The notes under the pieces: model-generated
The model's database searches: none
What the model was told of the DNA's origin: nothing
The model's input: the letters and a program-made list of their open reading frames with translations, nothing else
Part shown: positions 50,236-56,480 of the stretch, in pieces
Layout: each line of letters begins with the position of its first letter
How positions within the stretch are numbered: position 1 is the first letter of the stretch
Program-made: the position numbers and the translations under genes
DNA from: an uncultured Flavobacteriales bacterium
GTDB lineage: Bacteria > Bacteroidota > Bacteroidia > Flavobacteriales > Crocinitomicaceae
Direction: 5' to 3'
DNA: 56,480 bases
NCBI GenBank assembly: GCA_946479285.1
Contig: CAMLFH010000030.1
Coordinates: 1 to 56,480 of the forward strand

Positions 50236-51141
50236 ATGAAAATATTGATCACCGGTTCCAATGGTTTATTGGGGCAAAAAATTATCAAGCGATGCCTAAA
50301 ACATGGCATTCCGTTTATTGCAACGTCTAAAGGAAGCAACCGAAATCCGGACTGTCCGCAAGAGTATTACATTCCGCTCGACCTGCAACAATCGGAGGAA
50401 GTGAAAAAATTGGTAGAAATCCAAAAACCAACGGCGATTATTCATACTGCGGCCCTGACCAACGTAGATTACTGTGAAACGAATCCGGAGGAATGTCACC
50501 AGGTGAATGTGGTGGCGTCTCAAATTCTGTTTGAAGCAGCGAAGAGCATTGGTGCACATTTTGAATTGCTTTCGACCGACTTCGTGTTCGATGGAGAAAA
50601 TGGACCTTATAAAGAAGAAGACGCTGTAAATCCGCTGAGTGTTTACGCACAATCTAAAGTAGATGCAGAGCAGATTTTAATCAAAGATGAATTTAAAAAC
50701 TGGTCTATTGCCAGAACTATTATTGTTTACGGAACAGGTTTCGGTTTGTCGCGCTCAAATATGATCCTTTGGGCTTTGGAGGCTCTTCCGAAAGGGGAAG
50801 TGATGAAATTGGTGGATGACCAATTCCGCGCTCCAACCTGGGCAGATGATCTGGCATACGGTTGTGTGGAAATCGTTCTAAGAAATCAAACCGGGATTTT
50901 TCACCTTTCAGGGCCGGTTTCAAGACCCGTTAATAAAATTGTTGAAGAAGTAGGTGAAGCACTCGGACTTACAAATCTGAACATAGAAACAATCTCTTCC
51001 ACAACTTTGAATCAAGCGGCAAAAAGACCGCCACGAACAGGATTTGACTTATCGAAAGCAGAGAAATTATTGGATTATCGACCGATGGATATTCAGGAAA
51101 CTATTCCAATTCTGAAAAAAAACTTAACTTACTATCGTTAA
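50236..51141 (+). CDS. RmlD-like NAD-dependent sugar nucleotide reductase
   Basis: The 301-residue extended SDR protein has the Rossmann motif ILITGSNGLLGQKII, HTAALTNVDYCETNPEEC, the catalytic YAQSKVDAE (Tyr-x3-Lys), and STDFVFDGENGPYKEEDAVN, as in dTDP-4-dehydrorhamnose reductase. It probably reduces a nucleotide sugar for envelope polysaccharide, but no other rhamnose genes are nearby, so the exact substrate is open. The ATG at 50236 is preferred over a TTG 3 codons earlier. Confidence 0.88.
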   Translation: MKILITGSNGLLGQKIIKRCLKHGIPFIATSKGSNRNPDCPQEYYIPLDLQQSEEVKKLVEIQKPTAIIHTAALTNVDYCETNPEECHQVNVVASQILFEAAKSIGAHFELLSTDFVFDGENGPYKEEDAVNPLSVYAQSKVDAEQILIKDEFKNWSIARTIIVYGTGFGLSRSNMILWALEALPKGEVMKLVDDQFRAPTWADDLAYGCVEIVLRNQTGIFHLSGPVSRPVNKIVEEVGEALGLTNLNIETISSTTLNQAAKRPPRTGFDLSKAEKLLDYRPMDIQETIPILKKNLTYYR

Positions 51142-51150
51142 GTATGAAAA

Positions 51151-52011
51151 ATGACCCACTATTCAAAATCTACTAAACGAGGAATCTTCCTGTTTACAGG
51201 CTTGTTGCTCGTTATTTTCGTTAGCCCGGATGTAATTCAGTATTTCAGACCAGATCCTGAAATTGGAATCGAACAATGGTCGAATGCGGAAAAACAAGTC
51301 ACCGAGAAGTTGAACCGGGAATCCGGATTCAATTACCACAAAGGTTGGAGCAAGAAACGCTATGCAAGGCCTTTGTCGCGTTTTAACCCGAATGATTACA
51401 CGCTTGAGCAATGGATGGCCCTGGGGCTGTCAGAAAAGCAAAGTGCGGTAGTACTGAAATATACTTCCCGAAAAATCTACTCCAACGAAGAGCTGAAACG
51501 CATTTTTGTCATCCCGGAAGAATTGTACCTTTTGATCAAAGATTCTACGGTTTACCCGGAAAGGACGAAAGACCTGGATCGTCAGACGGAATACAAAATG
51601 GAACAGAAACTGGTTCACGTGGCGATAAATCGTGCAAGTTTAGACGATTTGCTGCAGGCTCAGGATATTGCCCTGTTTGATGCGAAACAAATTATTAAAG
51701 CCAGGGACAATTTCGGCGGGTTTTATTCAGTGAGTCAGCTGAGCGAAGTTTGGCAGGCAACTCCGGAGAAAATGGCGGTTTGGGAAAAGTACATTGAGAT
51801 CGATCCGGAGAACATTCGAACCATCAATATCAACACGGCAAGCATCAAAGAATTGTCCTTTCATCCCTATATTTCCTGGAATTTGGCCAATTCTCTGGTA
51901 AAATTGAGGGGACAAAACGGATTCTATAAAGAGCTTCGGGAGATTAAGAAATCAGTTTTGATGACGGATGAACTTTACGAAAAGCTGAAGCATTACCTGG
52001 TAGTTGAATAA
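51151..52011 (+). CDS. Membrane-anchored helix-hairpin-helix (ComEA-like) protein
   Basis: The 286-residue protein has one N-terminal transmembrane helix at about 11-27 and three helix-hairpin-helix segments: FNPNDYTLEQWMALGLSEKQ, INRASLDDLLQAQDIALFDA and INTASIKELSFHPYISWNLA. The repeated IN-x-AS-x2-L signature resembles ComEA-type DNA-binding modules. A role in DNA uptake is possible but not shown. A decayed copy of part of its 3' end follows at about 52160-52260. Confidence 0.87.
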   Translation: MTHYSKSTKRGIFLFTGLLLVIFVSPDVIQYFRPDPEIGIEQWSNAEKQVTEKLNRESGFNYHKGWSKKRYARPLSRFNPNDYTLEQWMALGLSEKQSAVVLKYTSRKIYSNEELKRIFVIPEELYLLIKDSTVYPERTKDLDRQTEYKMEQKLVHVAINRASLDDLLQAQDIALFDAKQIIKARDNFGGFYSVSQLSEVWQATPEKMAVWEKYIEIDPENIRTININTASIKELSFHPYISWNLANSLVKLRGQNGFYKELREIKKSVLMTDELYEKLKHYLVVE

Positions 52012-52159
52012 TCGTTTATTGCATCTTTAATTCTTTTCGCAGGCTGCTGACTTTTCTTGTCGGGTTCTAAATAAGCAGAATCAGCACAAATAACTGTTTC
52101 ATGGAAATGAATTGGACAGAAATTACTGATTTTGGTTGAACGGAAATAACCATACAGGA

Positions 52160-52260
52160 AATTCAGAATTCATACCGCTGATACAAAGGAATTAGGAGTT
52201 CATCCATCTATCTCTTGGAATTTGTCAAATTCTCCGTAAAATTGCGGTCTCAAAACAGAG
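52160..52260 (+). pseudogene. Decayed partial copy of the helix-hairpin-helix gene 3' end
   Basis: Bases 52202-52259 align with 51863-51921 at roughly 75% identity by eye, with a one-base deletion: TGGAATTTG, AATTCTC, GTAAAATTG and CAAAAC are shared in order. Weaker similarity extends left to about 52160. The frame is broken, so this is a duplication remnant. The rest of the 270-base gap (52012-52281) holds no gene that I can see. Confidence 0.65.
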
Positions 52261-52281
52261 GTATTAATTGATGTCAGAATC

Positions 52282-52809
52282 ATGATAGAAGAAAAAATTA
52301 AAGGTGTAATCAGAGATGTGGTTGATTTTCCTAAAGAGGGAATCGTATTTAAAGACATTACTCCTATTATGCTGGATGCTGCTTTATCCAAAGAAATCGT
52401 AGCTCATTTGGTGTCTATTTATAAAGATCAAAAACTCGATAAAATTGCGGGAATTGAAAGCCGTGGATTTTTATTTGGATATCCTTTGGCAATGGAATTA
52501 GGACTTCCGTTTGTTTTGATCCGTAAAGCAGGTAAGCTCCCTTACCATAAAATCAGTCACTCATACGACCTGGAATATGGTTCGGCAACCGTTGAAATGC
52601 ATGTAGATGCTGTTCAAAAAGGAGAGCGGGTCTTGATCCATGATGATCTGTTGGCAACCGGTGGATCAGCTTCAGCAGCCGCTGAATTAATTCAGAAATG
52701 CGGAGGTGAAGTGGCCGGCTTTAATTTCCTTGTTGGATTAAATTTTCTAAATGGCAACGAGAAATTGAAAAACTACTCTAATAATATTACTAATTTAGTG
52801 GCCTATTAA
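52282..52809 (+). CDS. apt: Adenine phosphoribosyltransferase
   Basis: Apt converts adenine and PRPP to AMP. The 175-residue protein has the normal length, GIVFKDITPIMLDA, the adenine region GIESRGFLFGYPLAMELGLP, and the PRPP-binding motif RVLIHDDLLATGGSASAA. In methionine salvage adenine is released when methylthioadenosine is cleaved, so this gene complements the mtn genes 4-15 kb away; that link is inference. Its promoter was not found with certainty. Confidence 0.95.
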   Translation: MIEEKIKGVIRDVVDFPKEGIVFKDITPIMLDAALSKEIVAHLVSIYKDQKLDKIAGIESRGFLFGYPLAMELGLPFVLIRKAGKLPYHKISHSYDLEYGSATVEMHVDAVQKGERVLIHDDLLATGGSASAAAELIQKCGGEVAGFNFLVGLNFLNGNEKLKNYSNNITNLVAY

Positions 52810-52861
52810 AGTTTATAATCGAAAAAAAAATAACGCCCCACCCCGAAAACAACTGTCAAAC

Positions 52862-54001
52862 ATGAACTTTGAACTAAACGATAATCAACGAATGATCACG
52901 CAAATGGTGCGTGATTTTGCAGAAAGAGAAATTCGCCCGAATATGAATCAATGGGATGCAGATGAGTATTTCCCGGTAGATGTCATGAAACAAATGGGTG
53001 AACTTGGACTGCTTGGGATTTACATCCCGGAAGAATATGGCGGAAGCGGTTTTTCTTACCTGGAATATGCAACAGCATTGATGGAATTAGGAAAAGTATG
53101 CGGAGGAATTGGTTTGAGCGTTGCTGCTCATAACTCTCTTTGTACCGGACATATTTATTACCACGGAAACGAAGAACAAAAGAAAAAATACCTTCCCAAA
53201 TTAACTTCAGGAGAATTCATCGGTGCATGGGGATTGACGGAGTCAAATACCGGTTCGGATGCTATGCGTATGAAATGTACTGCTGTTAAAGACGGAGATC
53301 ATTGGGTGGTTAACGGAGCTAAAAACTGGATCACTCACGGATTGTCCGGAGACGTTGCAGTGGTATTGATCCGTACAGGTGAATTGTTGGATTCAAATGG
53401 AATTACAGCATTTATCGTTGAAAAAGGAACTCCCGGATTTTCAGCAGTGAAAATTAAAGATAAATTGGGTGTTCGTGCTTCTGAAACAGCAGAGTTGATC
53501 TTTGACAATGTGCGTTTACATGAGTCACAGGTAATCGGTGAGGTTGGACAAGGATTCAAACAGGCAATGCACATTTTGGATGGAGGTCGTATTTCTATCG
53601 CAGCACTTTCTTGCGGAATTGCTCGCGGAGCTTACGAAGCTTCTGTGAAATATGCGAAAGAGCGTGAGCAGTTCGGACAACCGATCGGGAAATTCCAGGC
53701 AATAGGCTTCAAGCTTGCTGATATGGCAACAGAAGTTGAAGCAGCTGAATTATTGACTTTCCAGGCGGCAGATTATAAGAATAGAAACCAGAAAATGACT
53801 ACTCAGGGGGCGTTTGCAAAATACTTCGCTTCTGAAGTTTCTGTAAAATGTGGAAATGAAGCTGTTCAGATTATGGGTGGGTATGGGTACACAAAAGAAT
53901 ACCCGGCTGAGAAATTCTTACGCGATGCGAAATTGATGACCATTGGTGAAGGAACTTCCGAAATCCAAAAATTGGTTATTTCAAGAGAACTTTTGAAGTA
54001 G
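52862..54001 (+). CDS. Acyl-CoA dehydrogenase
   Basis: The 379-residue FAD enzyme oxidises an acyl-CoA to the enoyl-CoA. Visible features are LLGIYIPEEYGGSGFSYLEY, the FAD-binding GAWGLTESNTGSDAMRM, VVNGAKNWITHG, the hallmark REQFGQPIGKFQAIGFKLAD and the C-terminal GGYGYTKEYPAEKFLRDAKL with MTIGEGTSEIQKL, whose Glu is the likely catalytic base of short-chain type enzymes. The chain-length preference is not clear. It is next to rpsU, an order common in Flavobacteriales. Confidence 0.95.
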   Translation: MNFELNDNQRMITQMVRDFAEREIRPNMNQWDADEYFPVDVMKQMGELGLLGIYIPEEYGGSGFSYLEYATALMELGKVCGGIGLSVAAHNSLCTGHIYYHGNEEQKKKYLPKLTSGEFIGAWGLTESNTGSDAMRMKCTAVKDGDHWVVNGAKNWITHGLSGDVAVVLIRTGELLDSNGITAFIVEKGTPGFSAVKIKDKLGVRASETAELIFDNVRLHESQVIGEVGQGFKQAMHILDGGRISIAALSCGIARGAYEASVKYAKEREQFGQPIGKFQAIGFKLADMATEVEAAELLTFQAADYKNRNQKMTTQGAFAKYFASEVSVKCGNEAVQIMGGYGYTKEYPAEKFLRDAKLMTIGEGTSEIQKLVISRELLK

Positions 54002-54020
54002 TTGAAACACTGCTTCAACG

Positions 54021-54041
54021 AGGTTTGAGCGTTAGCTCAAC
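54021..54041 (+). repeat. Hairpin after acyl-CoA dehydrogenase gene
   Basis: GGTTTGAGC and GCTCAACC pair around GTTA with a bulge. There is no T run, so it is a weak or non-intrinsic end. Confidence 0.4.
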
Positions 54042-54113
54042 CGGAATATGATATAATTTGCAAGTTTTCAGCAAATATTTTTGAAATACGCTTTGTTGAA
54101 AAGAAAAAACAAT

Positions 54114-54121
54114 TATCTTTG
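54114..54121 (+). promoter_or_regulatory. Promoter -7 box TATCTTTG for rpsU
   Basis: TATCTTTG lies 56 bases before the rpsU ATG, leaving a longer leader than at most genes here. Confidence 0.55.
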
Positions 54122-54177
54122 CGCTCCCTATCAGCGGATGGGCAATATATAAAGCTAACAATAGAATTAAAATAGAT

Positions 54178-54369
54178 ATGTTAATCATTCCAGTTAAAGA
54201 AGGCGAGAACATCGAAAGAGCGCTTAAGAAGTACAAGAAGAAATATGACAAAACAAATGTCATGAAAGAATTACGTCGTCGTAAAGAATTCGTGAAGCCA
54301 TCTGTTATTGATCGTCAGTCGAATATTCGTGCAGCTTATGCTCAAAAAATGAAATCTCAAGAGATTTAA
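54178..54369 (+). CDS. rpsU: 30S ribosomal protein S21
   Basis: S21 is a small basic protein near the 3' end of 16S rRNA. The 63-residue protein has the normal length and motif LIIPVKEGENIERALKKYKK, the basic run KELRRRKEFVKPS and a C-terminus AYAQKMKSQEI. A terminator follows. The order rpsU - xerC - hpf - tRNAs is typical of Flavobacteriales, and this gene sits in that place. Confidence 0.95.
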   Translation: MLIIPVKEGENIERALKKYKKKYDKTNVMKELRRRKEFVKPSVIDRQSNIRAAYAQKMKSQEI

Positions 54370-54398
54370 TCCGGATAGTTCGTATTAAAAGACTTAAG

Positions 54399-54430
54399 AA
54401 GCCTTGGTAGTATTTACCAGGGCTTTTTTT
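54399..54430 (+). terminator. Terminator after rpsU
   Basis: AAGCCTTGGTA at 54399-54409 pairs with TACCAGGGCTT at 54415-54425 (one G-U pair) and is followed by a T run. Confidence 0.9.
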
Positions 54431-54480
54431 ATGCGTTTAATTTTCTATTTTTAACCCATTAATCATCTAAACAGATAGCT

Positions 54481-54984
54481 ATGACATCTTTAAAAATTAC
54501 CATCCTGAGTCTCTTTGCTGCATGTGCGTTTCAATTAACGGCGCAAGAATCAAAACTGCTGAGCAAAGTACCTGAAACCAAAGAAGAATTCGTAGCCAGC
54601 GAACCACAGGTTATTGCTTCGGTTGACTGGATTGAGAATACACCGATGGATGAAAACGAAGAAATGCACAAGTTTCAGTATTCTTTGTTGATTCAGTGGA
54701 TGACCAATTCACCGACAGTTACGCTTGAGTTGAACGCTTATGTGATGGATTACACCAAGAAGAATAGTGATTTGCTGGTTGTTTTCATGTGTGGTTGGAC
54801 AAAGTATGCTTTGCAAAACGAATATACCAAAGATGAGGTCCCATGTAATCTTGCCGGGCTTCAAAGTATGATCAAGGTTTATAAAACCGGAAAGTTGAAG
54901 AAAGACAAGAAAATGGATGAACTTGTTGCTATGGATACGGAAGGCAAACTGGAGGCATGGGTAAAAGAGAAGCTTAAAAAGTAG
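54481..54984 (+). CDS. Hypothetical secreted protein
   Basis: The 167-residue protein has a signal peptide (MTSLKITILSLFAACAFQLTA). The mature part is helical and lysine-rich (KKNSDLLVVFMCGWTKYALQ, KTGKLKKDKKMDELVAMD) with two cysteines (FMCGW, VPCNL). I do not recognise a family. It lies between the rpsU terminator and xerC, interrupting the otherwise common rpsU-xerC neighbourhood. Confidence 0.72.
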   Translation: MTSLKITILSLFAACAFQLTAQESKLLSKVPETKEEFVASEPQVIASVDWIENTPMDENEEMHKFQYSLLIQWMTNSPTVTLELNAYVMDYTKKNSDLLVVFMCGWTKYALQNEYTKDEVPCNLAGLQSMIKVYKTGKLKKDKKMDELVAMDTEGKLEAWVKEKLKK

Positions 54985-55053
54985 GTGCTGTTTAGATTTA
55001 CTGCATTTCTTATCTTTTTGCATCATCATCTTTTTCGTATCTTGTAGTTTGAT

Positions 55054-55935
55054 ATGTCTTACAAGGATTCCTTCATACATTACCTGCAGGTCGAGAAACG
55101 TTACTCGAAGCATACCATTTTGGCTTACGAAGAAGATCTGGATCAATTCACGGCATTTGCTGAAGTAAACAAGTCGTCTGAATGGAACGAAGTGAATTAT
55201 CAGCTTATTCGCGGCTGGATCGTTCATTTACTGGAAAGCGGACAAAGCAATCGCACGGTGTCCAGGAAGATTTCCTGTTTACGTTCGATCTTTAAATGGC
55301 TGCTTGCCAACGGAAAGGTTGAACAGAATCCGATGCTTCGTATCCGCGGCCCGAAAGTGGAGAAACGCCTGCCTCAGTTCGTGAAACAGTCAGAAATAGA
55401 TGCTGTTCGTATCGAGCAGCTGTTTGCGTCCAATTTTGAAGGTATCCGTGACCGATTGATGTTTGAGATGTTTTACCAGACGGGAATTCGATTGAGTGAA
55501 CTCATCGGATTGAAAAACCGGGATGTTACCATTAACAGCATAAAAGTCCTGGGAAAGAGGAATAAGGAACGGATTGTCCCGATCGGAAAAGACCTTTATG
55601 AGATCATCCAATCTTACGAGAAAATCAAGCCTGCCGGGCCTGACAGCCAATTAATGTTATTTGTAAAAAAAGATGGTAGAAAATTATCATCAAAGTTTGT
55701 TTATCGGAAAATTAATACATACCTTGGAAGTGTAACGAATGTGGAGAAAAAGAGCCCTCATATCCTGCGTCATACATTTGCAACACACATGTTAAACAAC
55801 GGTGCCGGGCTGGAAACTTTAAAAGAGCTTTTGGGGCATGCAAATTTATCAGCCACTCAGATCTACACCCACAATTCGTTTGCGCAAATAAACTCGATAT
55901 ATTCACATGCTCATCCACGTGGGCGCAAAAAGTAA
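55054..55935 (+). CDS. xerC: Tyrosine recombinase XerC/XerD type
   Basis: This tyrosine recombinase likely resolves chromosome dimers at dif. The 293-residue protein has an N-terminal core-binding domain (YKDSFIHYLQVEKRYSKHTI, GQSNRTVSRKISCLRSIF) and a catalytic domain with the Arg in QTGIRLSELIGL, His-x2-Arg in PHILRHTFATHML, the His in LLGHANLSATQ and the nucleophile Tyr in IYTHNSFAQI. It is 5 bases before hpf, so they form an operon. I use xerC as the symbol because of genome position; XerD cannot be excluded. Confidence 0.92.
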   Translation: MSYKDSFIHYLQVEKRYSKHTILAYEEDLDQFTAFAEVNKSSEWNEVNYQLIRGWIVHLLESGQSNRTVSRKISCLRSIFKWLLANGKVEQNPMLRIRGPKVEKRLPQFVKQSEIDAVRIEQLFASNFEGIRDRLMFEMFYQTGIRLSELIGLKNRDVTINSIKVLGKRNKERIVPIGKDLYEIIQSYEKIKPAGPDSQLMLFVKKDGRKLSSKFVYRKINTYLGSVTNVEKKSPHILRHTFATHMLNNGAGLETLKELLGHANLSATQIYTHNSFAQINSIYSHAHPRGRKK

Positions 55936-55940
55936 AAGTC

Positions 55941-56237
55941 ATGGACGTTAAAGTGCATTCTATCCATTTTAAAGCGGATCAAAAGCTGATTGATTTTATC
56001 AATGACAAAGTAGAAAAGCTTCAGGTTTTTTTTGATCACATCATTGTTGGGGAAGTTTTTTTAAGGCTGGATAAGAATTCTGAACAGGAAAACAAGATAG
56101 CAGAAGTGAAAATATTGATGCCCGGAAAAGAATTGTTTGCAAAGAAACAATGTAAATCTTTTGAAGAAGCGGCAGATTTGTGTGTAGATGCCTTGCGCAC
56201 GCAAGTAAAAAAATACAAAGGTAAATTAGCGAATTAG
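55941..56237 (+). CDS. hpf: Short ribosome hibernation-promoting factor
   Basis: HPF/RaiA-family proteins bind the 30S subunit in slow growth and inactivate ribosomes. The 98-residue protein is the short form and lacks the C-terminal dimerisation domain. It has the family start MDVKVHSIHFKADQKLIDFI, then VEKLQVFFDHIIVGEVFLRL and EEAADLCVDALRTQVKKYKG. It follows xerC and precedes a tRNA cluster, as is usual for Flavobacteriales. Confidence 0.92.
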   Translation: MDVKVHSIHFKADQKLIDFINDKVEKLQVFFDHIIVGEVFLRLDKNSEQENKIAEVKILMPGKELFAKKQCKSFEEAADLCVDALRTQVKKYKGKLAN

Positions 56238-56259
56238 TAATTGAAAATGAAGATTTTAG

Positions 56260-56292
56260 ATGGATGACCAGAAAGGTCATCCATTTTTTTTT
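56260..56292 (+). terminator. Terminator after hpf
   Basis: ATGGATGACC at 56260-56269 pairs with GGTCATCCAT at 56275-56284, followed by a run of T's. Confidence 0.92.
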
Positions 56293-56313
56293 GATTTTTT
56301 TTCATTGAAACCC

Positions 56314-56343
56314 TTGTAGGTATTTAATTATTTACTAGATTTG
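56314..56343 (+). promoter_or_regulatory. Promoter of the tRNA-Thr (TTG-N19-TAGATTTG)
   Basis: TTG at 56314-56316, a 19-base spacer and TAGATTTG at 56336-56343 match the Bacteroidota consensus in both boxes and spacing. Confidence 0.7.
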
Positions 56344-56409
56344 CAAACCCAAACGGGAAAACACTTTAAGAATCGTTCTTTAAAATCGTAATAAAAACCA
56401 AACTTTAAT

Positions 56410-56480
56410 GCCGGTGTAGCTCAGCTGGCTAGAGCAGCTGATTTGTAATCAGCAGGTCGGGGGTTCGAGTCCCTCCACCG
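56410..56480 (+). tRNA. tRNA-Thr (anticodon TGT), cut off at the right edge
   Basis: The acceptor strand GCCGGTG starts at 56410, the D-arm has AGCTCAGCTGGCTAGAGC, the anticodon stem GCTGA/TCAGC encloses TTTGTAA with anticodon TGT at 56444-56446, and the T-arm GGGTTCGAGTCCC follows. The last two bases of the acceptor strand (GC) and the tail lie beyond the window. It is probably the first of a tRNA group before tuf, judging from common order; that part is not visible. Confidence 0.95.

Overview
The window looks like chromosomal DNA of a Bacteroidota member, most likely order Flavobacteriales (a Crocinitomicaceae/Fluviicola-like bacterium is my best guess; not provable from sequence alone). 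Supporting signs are TAnnTTTG promoter boxes, type IX secretion (T9SS) sorting domains of both type A and type B on many secreted proteins, a TonB receptor paired with a DUF4249 lipoprotein, a PorE-like OmpA protein, an undivided sufABCD/sufSE set, and the order acyl-CoA dehydrogenase - rpsU - xerC - hpf - tRNA. I see no phage, insertion sequence or CRISPR array.

Layout. 1-1963 (minus): sufS-sufE-sufT. 2014-4791: an ECF sigma-factor operon (lipoprotein, sigma factor, and a membrane-anchored anti-sigma-like protein ending in a predicted outer-membrane barrel), followed by a probable small RNA. 4795-5652: repeat element and tlyA. 5900-9126: surface operon (type B T9SS cargo, collagen-like protein, small secreted protein). 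9201-13116 (minus): sufA-B-C-D. 13578-20267: a small secreted protein and two very large type B cargo proteins built from tandem 70-residue modules. 20347-21817: ribF overlapping a leucine-rich repeat protein. 21851-23073: second probable small RNA, repeat element, ddl. 23225-27287: PASTA protein, type A cargo protein, rluD-like synthase. 27451-32131: PorE-like protein, purM, prfA. 32342-35508: TonB receptor and DUF4249 lipoprotein. 35559-37887: pyrF, fatty acid hydroxylase, mtnB. 37972-43783: secreted BNR-type protein, small membrane and lipoprotein genes, OmpA lipoprotein. 43883-48481: mtnD, mtnC, two secreted proteins, mtnA. 48556-52011: DUF2851, PspC-like, dTDP-sugar reductase-like and helix-hairpin-helix genes. 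52282-56480: apt, acyl-CoA dehydrogenase, rpsU, secreted protein, xerC, hpf, tRNA-Thr.

How the genes work together. Iron-sulfur cluster assembly is encoded by one suf set that is split in two by about 7 kb of envelope genes. Methionine salvage (mtnA, B, C, D) is spread over three nearby loci. Much of the rest serves the cell surface: T9SS cargo, a PorE-like anchor, a TonB receptor and peptidoglycan-linked proteins.

The most interesting system is the ECF sigma locus. An identical 13-base block (TTTCCAACCTTTT) with the same spacing to an ATCWWAG-like element occurs three times: in front of the sigma operon itself, directly after its last gene, and at 21851. The last two copies precede no gene. 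Each is followed within about 90-130 bases by a strong intrinsic terminator, so they look like sigma-driven small noncoding RNAs. Together with an anti-sigma-like protein that seems to span both membranes, this suggests an envelope-sensing circuit with small RNA outputs.
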